Assembly: GCA_016717285.1 (NCBI GenBank)
Contig: JADKFU010000005.1
Location: 294,501-358,500, forward strand
Length of the DNA stretch: 64,000 nt
DNA from: Chitinophagaceae bacterium
GTDB lineage: Bacteria > Bacteroidota > Bacteroidia > Chitinophagales > UBA10324
Direction of reading: 5' to 3'
Shown piece after piece: positions 1 through 9,092 of this stretch. The notes beneath the pieces are model-generated. The model saw only the letters and a program-made list of their open reading frames with translations, was not told the origin of the DNA and searched no databases. The stretch's first letter is position 1. Every line of letters starts with the position of its first letter. The position numbers and the translations under genes are program-made.

Positions 1-91
1 CCTTGAAAAATGACTCCAGCGTTACCAATACATCAACTTTGGCAATGCCGGTTTTATCTGAAATTTTTGTAATCAAATCGGCTTTTCTCAT
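1..91 (-). CDS. HU-family DNA-binding protein, N-terminal part
   Basis: The reverse strand encodes about 30 residues beginning MRKADLITKIS and continuing with KTGIAKVDVLVTLESFFK, the first two helices of an HU/IHF-type nucleoid protein. The gene runs off the left edge, so the DNA-binding arms are not visible. The start is the ATG whose complement lies at 89-91. In many Bacteroidota an HU gene lies divergently next to mutY; here about 3 kb separates them. Family assignment is firm; whether this is HU or a divergent paralogue cannot be told from the fragment. Confidence 0.85.
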   Translation of the reverse strand, partial: MRKADLITKISDKTGIAKVDVLVTLESFFK

Positions 92-546
92 GGAGTAATT
101 TGATTTATAACTGACTAACTATTAATCGTTTTGGTAAAATGTTAAGGGCGCAAATTTCGGAAAAAAATCCGAAAGGGGAAGTTTAAGTTGAATTTTAAGT
201 GTGAGAGGGTGATTTTTTTGGGATTTGATGTGGTTTAGGCACAGTCTCGTCAACTTAATGATGATTCATAAAAGTATATCGGATATCGATTAACGATTTT
301 TGATGCTAGAAAGGTAACTGACCTTGATAGTTAGTCATTACGGATAGTCGGGCTTTCAAATGACCTGCGAACCAAACCTTGAAAAGGTTTTTGATTTTGT
401 TACGATGACCCTCTTATAGAACTTCAATGACTTTGATGACCGATGGAAAATCTTGCTGCTCCTTCTGGTAGGTTGAAATCAAAAATTTCCCCTCCCTTCT
501 GTCCAATCCGAACCTTTACATTCGTCTAACCAATAAATCCAACGTC
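92..546. other. intergenic region, 455 nt
   Basis: AT-rich stretch between the divergent HU and AHSA1-type genes. It must hold both promoters. I see no open frame, RNA gene or repeat I can support. Confidence 0.5.
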
Positions 547-966
547 ATGTCAAAAACCATCACCCAAAAAGTCGTTTTCAAAAACACCACAACTAAGTAC
601 CTTTATGAACTTTATATGGATGCAAAAAAACATACTGCATCGACCGGTTATCCTACACAGATTTCAGATAAGGAAGGAGCCAAATTTTCGGCAAGCGGCG
701 ATTACATTACCGGGAAAAACCTGGTACTCATAAAAGATAAAATGATCGTACAGACCTGGCGTGCCTCAGAGTGGGAATCAAAGGAAATGGATTCAATTTT
801 CATGCTCACCTTCGAACAAAGTGGTAAAGATGCGATTCTGAATATGGTGCATGCCAATCTTCCTGATAAGCATGCCGACAGTATTAAAAAAGGATGGACT
901 ACTTATTATTGGAATCCATGGAAAGCGTTCCTTTCAGGAAAGCAGGTAAATCGGCAAGCCATGTAG
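547..966 (+). CDS. AHSA1/SRPBCC-domain protein
   Basis: A protein of 139 aa that is essentially one START/Bet v1-like domain of the AHSA1 type (Activator of Hsp90 ATPase homologue). Visible family marks are the opening beta strands, the SASGDYITGKNL hairpin, the QTWRASEW strand, and the C-terminal helix with the HANLPD..A..I..GW..YYWNPWKAFL pattern. No signal peptide, so cytoplasmic. Bacterial members bind small hydrophobic ligands or are uncharacterised; a specific role cannot be given. It stands alone, with its own upstream region, between HU and a secreted protein. Start ATG is at the beginning of the conserved domain. Confidence 0.85.
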   Translation: MSKTITQKVVFKNTTTKYLYELYMDAKKHTASTGYPTQISDKEGAKFSASGDYITGKNLVLIKDKMIVQTWRASEWESKEMDSIFMLTFEQSGKDAILNMVHANLPDKHADSIKKGWTTYYWNPWKAFLSGKQVNRQAM

Positions 967-1285
967 CATTGGTGCTGATAAGAAAACGTAGAGCTGCTTA
1001 CTCAGCACAGATTTATTGTTAAGTCGTACTGCAAGTAGAATGATCAGGTAATTTGAGCTTAACATCAATTAACCGGAGCGATGAGGAGTTTTTTCCACTG
1101 ATAAACTGTAATAGCCATCTCAAAAAGCTAAAAGAGCAGGACGTATCAATTTGGAGATGGCTTCTAGTTGTATTTATCGCTTTTCTGCGTCGATCCGAAG
1201 ATTTGTATATATGCATCAGAAAGGTATATTTGTATAGGTGATCTTTTATCATTCCACTTCAATCTTTTAAACTAATACTCCTGTT
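967..1285. other. intergenic region, 319 nt
   Basis: Short frames are present on both strands but have no recognisable domain, and they overlap each other, so I do not call them. The right end carries a good promoter for the next gene (1202-1232). Confidence 0.5.
1202..1232 (+). promoter_or_regulatory. Bacteroidota-type promoter for the T9SS cargo gene
   Basis: TTTG at 1202-1205, then 19 bases, then TATATTTG at 1225-1232. This matches the -33 TTTG / -7 TAnnTTTG consensus exactly, with normal spacing. The start codon lies about 53 bases downstream, leaving a leader of roughly 45 nt. Confidence 0.65.
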
Positions 1286-2833
1286 ATGAAAAAAAATCTT
1301 GTCGTAATCATTAGCTTTTTAAGCGCCTTCTTTTCCAATGGCGTATACGCTCAACCTACTCCAATAACATTACTTGGTTCGTTCAACCCTGCAGAAACAG
1401 GCTCCTTGTGCGGAATTGGTTATGATCCCGGCGCTGCAAGAGTATGGGTTTACAGTTGTTCATCAACCAACATTTATTCTTACACTCCGGCAGGTGTATT
1501 ATCAACTTTTTTTGCAAAACCAGGTGAAAACGCAAATGATGTAGATGTCGAGATGGCGCCTGCTCAGCTCACTTTAAAAAATATCACTGTTCCGGAAGGG
1601 CAATTGCTTTTTGTTAATGGGGAAAGTGGTGTAGCTGATATTTATGCAGTAGATAATGTTACAGGAACAGTTACCCAAACATTGAATACGGCTTTTGGCA
1701 GCAGTCACGTAGTAGGCGGTGCTTATCATCCTCTACGTCACACCTTTTTTATGGTGCAGGACAATGTTCCAAGTGCCTCACTTGAAAACATGATTGCAGA
1801 AGTTGATCCGATAACCGGTGCCGTACTGCAGACATTCCAGATCACCAGTAATTTCAGTGTTTCCTTTGGCGACCTTGAAGTGGGCGCTAACGGCAATTTA
1901 TTTGTGGTAAGCAGCATCGAAGACAGCATGGCGGAGTTCACTCCACTTGGTGCATATGTAAAGAGACATGCATTGCCTATTGGTGTAACATCCCTGAGCG
2001 GTATTGCAATAGATTGTGTTGCAGGTGAAGCGTGGGTTTCAAGCACTAACGGCACTGTATATCATCTCGGACAAATGCCGGGCGGCAGCACCTTATCACC
2101 TGTAATTACTGCAGGTGGGCCCACCACCTTTTGTAAAGGTGGTTCCGTGACCCTTTCAGTAAATGCGCCCGGAGCAGTAAGTTATGCCTGGAAGAAGGGT
2201 TCCAATTTTGTCGCCGGTGCAACTGACCAAACGTATGAAGCCGATAAATCAGGCAGCTTTTCCTGCCTCGTTTCGAATGCTTGTGAATCAGTTTTGTCTA
2301 ATAAAATTTCTGTTACTGCCAATCCGAAACCAGAGGTTGATTTTACGCAGGCTGCCTGCTCAGGTGGTTCAGTATTGCTCACCAGAACCGGCACGCCGAC
2401 AACAGGAGTAACTTACAAATGGAAACTTAATAACGATAATATCGGAGGAGCAACTAACGCAACCTACGCGGCAACTACATCAGGTTCGTACAAGGTAGAA
2501 GTAAAAATTACAGCCACCGGTTGTAAGAAAGTTTCCCCAAGCCAGACGGTAACAATAAATTGCAAAATGGGAGATCCAGGAATTAGCTTTACTGCAGAAG
2601 CCTATCCAAATCCGTTTACAAATAAAGTGACGATAAAGACAGGAGGCAATTTACAGCAACCGTTAAATGCAAAACTGACTGACTATTGCGGAAGATTGAT
2701 TCGCGAATACAAGTCGCTTGATCCTGCAACTTTGCTGGAGATCAATGAACCACTGCTGCCTGGTGTTTACTTTGTGCAATTGAATGCAGGGTATGAAGTT
2801 GTGAAGACATTAAAAATTGTAAGAACGGAATAA
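1286..2833 (+). CDS. secreted protein with Ig-like domains and T9SS sorting domain
   Basis: A 515-aa protein with an N-terminal signal peptide (hydrophobic stretch ending at VYAQ, about residue 22). Residues ~25-265 look like an NHL/SMP-30-type propeller, with recurring GxLFV and AxD patterns. Two Ig-like domains follow at ~270-350 and ~350-430, each with a Cys pair. A T9SS type A C-terminal sorting domain occupies ~435-515, starting AEAYPNPF and ending in PGVYFVQL..GYEVVKTLKIV. It should be exported by Sec, cross the outer membrane by T9SS and be attached or released after loss of the tail. The function of the propeller part is unknown. It stands alone, with a consensus promoter upstream and a hairpin terminator downstream. 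Confidence 0.85.
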   Translation: MKKNLVVIISFLSAFFSNGVYAQPTPITLLGSFNPAETGSLCGIGYDPGAARVWVYSCSSTNIYSYTPAGVLSTFFAKPGENANDVDVEMAPAQLTLKNITVPEGQLLFVNGESGVADIYAVDNVTGTVTQTLNTAFGSSHVVGGAYHPLRHTFFMVQDNVPSASLENMIAEVDPITGAVLQTFQITSNFSVSFGDLEVGANGNLFVVSSIEDSMAEFTPLGAYVKRHALPIGVTSLSGIAIDCVAGEAWVSSTNGTVYHLGQMPGGSTLSPVITAGGPTTFCKGGSVTLSVNAPGAVSYAWKKGSNFVAGATDQTYEADKSGSFSCLVSNACESVLSNKISVTANPKPEVDFTQAACSGGSVLLTRTGTPTTGVTYKWKLNNDNIGGATNATYAATTSGSYKVEVKITATGCKKVSPSQTVTINCKMGDPGISFTAEAYPNPFTNKVTIKTGGNLQQPLNAKLTDYCGRLIREYKSLDPATLLEINEPLLPGVYFVQLNAGYEVVKTLKIVRTE

Positions 2834-2860
2834 TGATTCCTTTCACAATATTTGAAATTG

Positions 2861-2891
2861 AAGAGCTGCTTTATCAAGCGGCTCTTTTTTT
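2861..2891 (+). terminator. rho-independent terminator
   Basis: Eleven-base stem (2861-2871 with 2876-2886, one G-T pair), four-base loop TATC, and a run of T at 2885-2891. It sits 28 bases after the stop of the T9SS cargo gene. Confidence 0.85.
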
Positions 2892-3092
2892 CGTTGCATA
2901 CCAAATTGTCGATTGATGGTTGGAAAAAAATAAATCCGGAATGACGGTTCCCTTTAGCGACAATTTGATATGCAACCCTTTTTTAGCGAAGCTGGATTTT
3001 TCAAATAAAAAATCCGGGGGAATTTTAATGCGTCATTAACAGGCAAAAGAAGTTGTTGAACTCTTCCCCAATTTTGTGCTTCTTGCACAGCG

Positions 3093-4151
3093 ATGAATAA
3101 TTCCTTCACTACAAAATTATTGAAATGGCATTCAGCCAATCCACGCAGCATGCCATGGAAAAATACGCGCGACCCGTATAAAATATGGTTGTCTGAAATT
3201 ATTCTGCAGCAAACACGCGTGGAGCAAGGACTTCCATATTATGAACGCATCACTAAAAAATTCCCAACTGTAAATCACCTGGCAAATGCTTCTGAAGATG
3301 AAGTGCTGAAGTTTTGGGAAGGATTGGGCTATTACACGCGGGCACGCAATCTCCATGCGGCATCGAAGCAGGTGGTAAATGATTTTGGTGGAAAGTTTCC
3401 GGATACGCATGAAGAAATTTTGAAGCTGAAAGGAGTGGGGCCTTATTCTGCTGCCGCTATTGCATCCTTTGCATTCGACTTGCCGCATGCTGTAGTGGAC
3501 GGGAATGTATTTCGGCTGCTTGCCAGATATTTCGGCATCAGCGAAGCAGTGGATTCCACCAAAGGAAAAAGAACATTTGCTGAACTGGCGCAAAAGCTAC
3601 TCGATAAAAAACATCCTGCAGATTACAACCAGGCTATCATGAATTTCGGCGCATTGGTTTGCAAGCCGGCCAATCCTGCATGCAGCTCCTGCATCTTTAA
3701 AAAGGAATGTGTTGCTTTTACAAAAAATGCAGTGTTTGATTTTCCTGTTAAGGAAAAAAAAGTAATGGTACGAAACAGGTGGTTTAATTTTTTAGTGCTG
3801 GAAAATGAGGTGGAGATCATTATTGAAAGGCGAAATGAGAAAGATATCTGGAAAGGACTGTATCAGTTTCCGGTAAGTGAAACAACTGCTTATCAATCGG
3901 AAACTGAGTTTTTGAAATCATGGAAGGAGTCTTCGTTCTTTTCAGGAAAAAAAATAACTGTAAAAGGAATTTCAAAAGTGATGGAGCATAAGCTGACGCA
4001 TCAAACTATTTATGCGCAGTTTTTCAGAATAGAATTATGTAAACCTCAAAAGCGATTACCAAAAGGTTGGTTGAAAGTGAAGAAGTCAAGCCTGGCAGAA
4101 ATCGGTTTTCCGGTTTTAATCAGTAACTATCTGAAAGGCAATTTAGCGTAA
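3093..4151 (+). CDS. mutY: A/G-specific adenine glycosylase MutY
   Basis: Base-excision repair enzyme that removes adenine mispaired with 8-oxoguanine. The 352-aa length is normal. The catalytic Glu35 lies in LSEIILQQT, the helix-hairpin-helix in LKGVGPY (112-118), and the catalytic Asp136 in VVDGNV. The [4Fe-4S] ligands are Cys190-X6-Cys197-X2-Cys200-X5-Cys206. The C-terminal ~120 residues form the NUDIX-like 8-oxoG recognition domain. It begins the conserved Bacteroidota block mutY-ssb-gldE-gldD, all rightward, but the 258-nt gap before ssb suggests ssb has its own promoter. All key residues are intact. Confidence 0.97.
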   Translation: MNNSFTTKLLKWHSANPRSMPWKNTRDPYKIWLSEIILQQTRVEQGLPYYERITKKFPTVNHLANASEDEVLKFWEGLGYYTRARNLHAASKQVVNDFGGKFPDTHEEILKLKGVGPYSAAAIASFAFDLPHAVVDGNVFRLLARYFGISEAVDSTKGKRTFAELAQKLLDKKHPADYNQAIMNFGALVCKPANPACSSCIFKKECVAFTKNAVFDFPVKEKKVMVRNRWFNFLVLENEVEIIIERRNEKDIWKGLYQFPVSETTAYQSETEFLKSWKESSFFSGKKITVKGISKVMEHKLTHQTIYAQFFRIELCKPQKRLPKGWLKVKKSSLAEIGFPVLISNYLKGNLA

Positions 4152-4409
4152 AGATGGAAGATGCAATATTAAAAGCATTGCTGTCTTTTTTTAATCGCCA
4201 TGCAAATGGGTAGCGTATCAAATGCAACAATAACGTGAAAAAGAAACCCGATTTCTTTGCAGGGTCGGCCTATTTGCATGAAAATAATGACATCAACGGC
4301 ATGTCATTTTTACTTAGTAATCAAAACCTGGAATTTTTTTTCTACCACCGAATTAAAAAAATACTATTTTAGCTCTGTATTTATTTTTTAACCCAAAATT
4401 TTTATTCTT

Positions 4410-4823
4410 ATGAGAGGCGTTAACAAAGTTATCCTCGTTGGGAATCTTGGAAAAGATCCCGAAGTAAATCACCTCGAAGGTGGACTTACCGTTGCAAAGT
4501 TTTCATTGGCTACCACAGAAGCCTACAATGACAAAAGTGGTAACCGTGTAGAACAAACCGAATGGCACAACATTGTGTGCTGGCGGAAACTTGCTGAAGT
4601 TGCAGAGAAGTACCTGAAGAAAGGCAGTGCCATTTATCTGGAAGGGAAAATCAAATCCAGCAGCTACACTGACAAGGAAAACATCAAGCGGTATCGCACC
4701 GATATCGTGGCCGACTCTTTCACCATGCTCGATCGCAAACCGGATGGCGGAAGTGGTGGTACGAATGATGTAACGGTGAATGAAACTGCTGATGTAACAG
4801 TCGCAGATGACCTTCCCTTCTAA
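4410..4823 (+). CDS. ssb: single-stranded DNA-binding protein
   Basis: A 137-aa SSB with an OB fold at residues ~4-105 (VNKVILVGNLGKDPE, the WHNIVCW strand, and KGSAIYLEGKI). A short flexible linker of G, S, T and D follows, then the acidic tip DDLPF that docks partner repair and replication proteins. It works at replication forks and in repair and recombination. The position between mutY and gldE is typical for the phylum. The gene ends 26 nt before gldE, so the two are probably cotranscribed. Confidence 0.97.
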   Translation: MRGVNKVILVGNLGKDPEVNHLEGGLTVAKFSLATTEAYNDKSGNRVEQTEWHNIVCWRKLAEVAEKYLKKGSAIYLEGKIKSSSYTDKENIKRYRTDIVADSFTMLDRKPDGGSGGTNDVTVNETADVTVADDLPF

Positions 4824-4849
4824 AGTTGTCTGACTAAAGCAAAACTCAT

Positions 4850-6208
4850 TTGGATCAATCTGGTAGTGTGGCAATTTCGGAACTGTTGATGGTGCCATTG
4901 GTACTTATTCAATCGTTTCCTGTAGAAGTTTCTTTATTTTCTTTTTCTACTTTATTGCTGCTGTTTATCTCCTTCCTGATTTCAGGCGGAGAGCATGCCT
5001 TGTTCTCCCTTACTTCCAGTGAGTTGGCTGATTTAGAGAAGAAGAGTCCCCGCACATTCCGGCACATTCAACACCTGATGGCGCGTCCGCGTCACTTGCT
5101 GGTGCTCGTAAAAATGTTGCAGATGGTGATCAATGTTACCGTGCTTTTTATCGCGGTAAAAATCGGCATCCATCTTTTCGGGGGCTCTTCTTTTTCATGG
5201 CTTGAATACCTGCTTGAAATACTGGCGCTCATTTTTTTGCTCTTAGTCTGCCAGGAAATTCTCCCTAAATTTTTTGGTGGCAAGAATAACATCATGTGGT
5301 CAAAAACAATGGGTACGCCGCTGCTTTTACTCAGCCGTCTCTTATTTCCATTCACTGAATTTATTATTGAATCATCTTATTTTATTGAGAAAAGGTTTGC
5401 ACGTGAAAATGAAGGACTCGAAGAAGAGGTAATGGAAAAACCGGAAGAGCAGTTAGTGGAAGAATCCACAGGTCATGATGATGGTATTCCCATTTTGCAG
5501 GGTATCTTGAAATTCAGAACCATTGTGGTAAGGCAAATCATGAAGTCGAGGATTGATATGGTTTGTGTGGATGAAAAAACCGCTTTCGAACAGTTGCTCA
5601 AAACAGTTCGTGACGTCGGTTATTCACGAATTCCGGTCTATCGTGAAAGCCTTGACCATATCATTGGTATTTTATACACGAAGGATCTGCTCACATTTTT
5701 ACAGGAACCGGCTAATCAGAACTGGCACCAACTCATACGCGAACCCTATTTTGTTCCGGAAGGAAAAAAAATCTCTGAATTATTAGTGGAGCTGCAAAGC
5801 AATCAACGGCACCTGGTGATGGTGATTGATGAGTACGGCCGAACTGCAGGCCTGGTGACGCTGGAAGATATCGTAGAAGAAATCATCGGCGACATTCGTG
5901 ATGAAACAGATGAGAAAATAGAATTGGATTTCACAAAGGTGGATGAAAACAATTTCATTTTCGAAGCCAAAACGCCTATCAATGATTTCTGCAAGCTGAT
6001 GAATTTGCCGGAAGATTTTTTTGATGAAGTAAAAAGCGATACCGACTCATTGGGCGGATTGATACTTGAAATACGTGGCACTATTCCACAACCGAATGAA
6101 ACGGTGGAATACGAAAATTTCCTGTTCACCGTTTTGTCGGTCGAAAACTACCGCATCAACAAGGTGAAGGTGACAAGAATGGAAAGCAAGTCTGAAGAAT
6201 CCTCATGA
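4850..6208 (+). CDS. gldE: gliding motility-associated protein GldE (CorC/HlyC-like, CBS domains)
   Basis: A 452-aa inner-membrane protein. Residues ~20-190 are a DUF21-type domain with about four membrane segments (LISGGEHALFSL is the family signature after the first). CBS repeats follow: IMKSRIDMV...GYSRIPVY with IIGILYTKDLL, then HLVMVIDEYGRTAGLVTLEDIVEEIIGDI. The C-terminal ~80 residues form the CorC_HlyC domain. GldE was found with GldD in Flavobacterium gliding studies and overlaps it functionally. The TTG at 4850 is preferred because relatives begin with a similar MDP-type sequence; ATG at 4889 is the alternative. It follows ssb by 26 nt and overlaps gldD by 4 nt. Confidence 0.92.
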   Translation: MDQSGSVAISELLMVPLVLIQSFPVEVSLFSFSTLLLLFISFLISGGEHALFSLTSSELADLEKKSPRTFRHIQHLMARPRHLLVLVKMLQMVINVTVLFIAVKIGIHLFGGSSFSWLEYLLEILALIFLLLVCQEILPKFFGGKNNIMWSKTMGTPLLLLSRLLFPFTEFIIESSYFIEKRFARENEGLEEEVMEKPEEQLVEESTGHDDGIPILQGILKFRTIVVRQIMKSRIDMVCVDEKTAFEQLLKTVRDVGYSRIPVYRESLDHIIGILYTKDLLTFLQEPANQNWHQLIREPYFVPEGKKISELLVELQSNQRHLVMVIDEYGRTAGLVTLEDIVEEIIGDIRDETDEKIELDFTKVDENNFIFEAKTPINDFCKLMNLPEDFFDEVKSDTDSLGGLILEIRGTIPQPNETVEYENFLFTVLSVENYRINKVKVTRMESKSEESS

Positions 6209-6858
6209 TTATATCCCGCCAACAACGGGATAAAACCCGTTTTTCTACAACGTTGAATTCTTGCATAATTCCTGTCTGTTGTTTTTTGCTGTCCTGCTTG
6301 TTTGTATTTGGTTGTGGCACTTCTTATACTCCAAAACCACGTGGCTATTTTAAAATCATCCTGCCCGACAGAGGTTATCAGCATTTCGACAATGGTGCCT
6401 GTCCGTTTACTTTTGAATACCCAACATATGGTGTCATCAACCGCGATACTGTCTTTCTCGATACTGTCCCGGACAATCCATGTTGGTTTAATATCACCTT
6501 TCCATCACTGAATGGAAATTTGTATATGAGCTATAAAGAAATCAATGGAAAAAAAATGCTGCAGGAGTTGGTGGAAGATGCGCATCAACTTACTTTCAAG
6601 CACACGATTAAAGCCGATTATATTGATGAAAACTATGTGGAGACGCCCAACCACGTGTATGGAATTTATTATGAAGTGGGTGGCAATGCAGCATCAGCCG
6701 TTCAGTTTTTTGTGACCGATAGCAACAAGCATTTTCTGCGTGGTTCTCTTTATTTCTACAATACACCCAATGCGGATTCCATTGCACCGGTGGTTAATTT
6801 TATTAAGCCGGATATTATTGAGTTGATTAAAACATTGAAGTGGAAGGAGGCAAGCTGA
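6205..6858 (+). CDS. gldD: gliding motility lipoprotein GldD
   Basis: A 217-aa lipoprotein required for gliding and T9SS-linked functions in Flavobacterium. The N-terminal hydrophobic segment ends in the lipobox FVFGC (Cys37), followed by the family signature TPKPRGYFKI and then CPFTFEYP and NPCWFNITFP. Its start codon overlaps the gldE stop (ATGA), so translation is coupled. It closes the mutY-ssb-gldE-gldD block. The first ~15 residues before the hydrophobic core are rather polar, so initiation could be slightly downstream, but no better start codon is visible before the signal. Confidence 0.93.
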   Translation: MIISRQQRDKTRFSTTLNSCIIPVCCFLLSCLFVFGCGTSYTPKPRGYFKIILPDRGYQHFDNGACPFTFEYPTYGVINRDTVFLDTVPDNPCWFNITFPSLNGNLYMSYKEINGKKMLQELVEDAHQLTFKHTIKADYIDENYVETPNHVYGIYYEVGGNAASAVQFFVTDSNKHFLRGSLYFYNTPNADSIAPVVNFIKPDIIELIKTLKWKEAS

Positions 6859-6941
6859 ATTACTTTCGGTCCCGCTATAGTTCTAACTAATAACGGATGA
6901 ACAAATTATACCTGATGGATGCGGGAGTTCATAAAATTTAT

Positions 6942-7020
6942 TTTCACGCAACGAGGTAAAGCTCGCAAAGTTGATACGCCTGGTTTTTCTGTGCGAGCTT
7001 TGCGTCTTCACGTGACTGAA
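6942..7020. repeat. imperfect GCAAAG-type inverted repeat
   Basis: Two arms rich in CGCAAAG/CTTTGCG face each other. The core match is AAAGCTCGCA at 6958-6967 with TGCGAGCTTT at 6992-7001, with partial pairing outside it. A related element lies at 61926-61998 and a lone arm near 34208. It looks like a dispersed palindromic repeat family, placed after gldD; it may also end that transcript. Confidence 0.55.
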
Positions 7021-7112
7021 TTAACAAACCACCTCTAGAAAGTACATTTGATCAGCATCGATTTTGAACGCATCATGTTAATATCCTTTTCCTTTGTTTT
7101 AAATAAATTCCC

Positions 7113-8006
7113 TTGAAATATCTTCCATTTAAAATTCTAATTGTTTTATTGTTAATGGCAAGCATGGCAAAAGGTCAACCAAAACCTTTTCTCCAATTTT
7201 CATCCATCACTGCGGGACTTCAACTTTGGGCACCTTCAGAATCAGCTTCTTTAAATAAAATTAAACTGCTTGCGAAGGATGAAAATGATTTCACAGCCAT
7301 TGACCTCAGTGAATATCATGAGGGATTTGTTACCATCAATGGAAGCAGTAAAACCGGTGTGCCATTTATACTTCCGGATGATAAAGTAAATACTGCCGGA
7401 GCTTTAAAGTCTATGCGATTTTTCAGTCAGCTTGGATTTGTTCCTTACAGCAAAAAGAAAGGACAGTATCTTAATAACCGTGAACTGTTGTTTGGACTAT
7501 ACTATCAACCGTATGTTTATCACAATACCAATTTCATGAATCGTGACACGATATTGCTGGATTCAATTATTGGCAACTATGTTTATTATACTGAATGGTC
7601 ACCTGTAGTAGGACTCACTGCCGATTATATTTTTAAAACCGATCCTTCAAAAAGGTTCGGTGCCTACTTTGGAGCAGGTGCTGCAATCGGCACTGCTGTT
7701 CATCCTTCCATAATTGAAAATTATGGCATCTTTTCACAAACCATTGCATCAGATACTTTTTCAAATGGTATCAGTACGGTACAATATTTCGAATCCGTAA
7801 CAGATACAAAGAATGATATTCCTGCCGCAACTTCCCTGTTAATGGAATTGAGGTTTCCGTTTGGTGGTTCAATTCGTTTTGCAGAACAATTCAGCATTGT
7901 AGCAAACATTGAAGGCAAACTGAGTAAGCAGATTTACCTGAATGGCGCATCATTTGAAACAAGGTTCGGCATTGCAGGAACAGTAGGGGTGAAGTTTCAG
8001 CTTTAG
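7113..8006 (+). CDS. probable outer-membrane beta-barrel protein, unknown function
   Basis: A 297-aa protein with a signal peptide (LIVLLLMASMAKGQ, cleavage about residue 21). Alternating hydrophobic/aromatic strands run to a final strand ending TVGVKFQL, as in Bacteroidota outer-membrane barrels. Stretches such as RFGAYFGAGAAIGT and FSIVANIEGKLS are typical strand pairs. No specific family is recognised. The start is a TTG directly before KYLPFK; no ATG fits better ahead of the signal peptide. It converges with the VOC gene, 20 nt away. Confidence 0.6.
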   Translation: MKYLPFKILIVLLLMASMAKGQPKPFLQFSSITAGLQLWAPSESASLNKIKLLAKDENDFTAIDLSEYHEGFVTINGSSKTGVPFILPDDKVNTAGALKSMRFFSQLGFVPYSKKKGQYLNNRELLFGLYYQPYVYHNTNFMNRDTILLDSIIGNYVYYTEWSPVVGLTADYIFKTDPSKRFGAYFGAGAAIGTAVHPSIIENYGIFSQTIASDTFSNGISTVQYFESVTDTKNDIPAATSLLMELRFPFGGSIRFAEQFSIVANIEGKLSKQIYLNGASFETRFGIAGTVGVKFQL

Positions 8007-8026
8007 ATTTTAGTGTTGTTCCTCCA

Positions 8027-8416
8027 TCATAATTTTTCATCAATAGGTTCCCACAACTCAATCTTATTTCCTTCCGGATCCATGATCCAGCCAAATTTTC
8101 CGTATTCAAACACCTGCATTTCACCAACAATCTCCACACCTTCTTCCTTCAAAGCTTTCAGCAATTCTTCAAGATTTTCAACACGGTAGTTGAACATGAA
8201 AGGTTTTGTGCTGGGCTCGAAATAAGCGCTCTCTTTTTTGAAAGCACTCCACGAAGTGCTTCCTTTTTTTTCCGGATTATCAGCATCGCGCCACCAGAAA
8301 ATGGAACCGCCCCAATCATTCATCTGCATGCCGAGGTGTTTTTCATACCATTGTTTTTGTTCACCGGCGTCTTCACACTTAAAGAATACGCCACCAATTC
8401 CTGTAACTCTTTTCAT
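8027..8416 (-). CDS. VOC-family (glyoxalase/bleomycin-resistance fold) protein
   Basis: A 129-aa cytoplasmic protein with two beta-alpha-beta-beta-beta units: VTGIGGVFFKCEDAGEQKQWYEKHLGM at the front and YRVENLEELLKALKEEGVEIVGE with GKFGWIMDPEGNKIELWEP at the back. The last segment holds the usual metal-ligand Glu position (KIELWEP). Members act as lyases, dioxygenases or binding proteins; the substrate here cannot be inferred. First gene of a leftward set of small genes with unrelated functions. Confidence 0.88.
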   Translation of the reverse strand: MKRVTGIGGVFFKCEDAGEQKQWYEKHLGMQMNDWGGSIFWWRDADNPEKKGSTSWSAFKKESAYFEPSTKPFMFNYRVENLEELLKALKEEGVEIVGEMQVFEYGKFGWIMDPEGNKIELWEPIDEKL

Positions 8417-8468
8417 AGTGCTTGTTTTGGTTTATCGTGAGTAAATTATGGGTTGAAATTTTTTTCAA

Positions 8469-9032
8469 CTATAAAATGAATTGTTCGAGTGTTGCAACCA
8501 CGTTGCCGGTCATGTGCATTGCCATTGGTGTAAGCAATGATCTTGTATGGTATTTTGCGTAAGCATATAAAGTAGCATCCGCAAAACTCTGCACTACTCC
8601 AATATTCGACTGCATGGTATTTTCGTAAGTGAAGTTATGCGCAAGCACAAACAATGCTGCCTGCAATAAAATTGCTGCGTGCCGGTTCATCTTTAATTTT
8701 TCAAGGCGAAAAAGAATCAAGCCTCTGAAAAAAAGCTCTTCGGCTATTGGCGCCAGGATCACCATGCCGGTGATCCTGATTAAGGATGGTAATAAAGTAT
8801 GGTGCCAATGTGGTACTGATAACAGGCCGAAATCGTAAAGAGTTAACTCCGTTATTAAAATGAAAAGCAGAAAGGAAAAATACCAAACTGCGAAACGACT
8901 CCATGAATTTGGCTTTTGCAGATAAATATCGTTCGCATTGAATCGTTTCAATCGTAAGAAAATGTAAATCACCAGCATCAGGATTATAAATGGACTAATC
9001 CTTATCAGTGCGGATAGTATTTCTTCGTTCAT
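8469..9032 (-). CDS. CPBP-family intramembrane metalloprotease
   Basis: A 187-aa membrane protein with about five hydrophobic segments. The three CPBP (CAAX protease/Abi) motifs are present: EELFFR in APIAEELFFRGLILF, FVLAHN, and HMTGN near the C-terminus. These supply the catalytic Glu pair and the His/Asn metal ligands. Relatives cleave membrane substrates or are linked to bacteriocin self-protection. Nothing next to it suggests a substrate. Shorter than many relatives but complete in the core. Confidence 0.88.
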   Translation of the reverse strand: MNEEILSALIRISPFIILMLVIYIFLRLKRFNANDIYLQKPNSWSRFAVWYFSFLLFILITELTLYDFGLLSVPHWHHTLLPSLIRITGMVILAPIAEELFFRGLILFRLEKLKMNRHAAILLQAALFVLAHNFTYENTMQSNIGVVQSFADATLYAYAKYHTRSLLTPMAMHMTGNVVATLEQFIL

Positions 9033-9092
9033 GCTTTGTTAGTTATATTTTACCTGTTTAGTTTGAATGCCGGATGATGTTTGCAGAGGAAC

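Noticed and set aside
1019..1252. Overlapping open frames on both strands in the gap before the T9SS cargo gene.
   Set aside because: No recognisable domain, no ribosome site, and the frames overlap each other and the promoter at 1202-1232.
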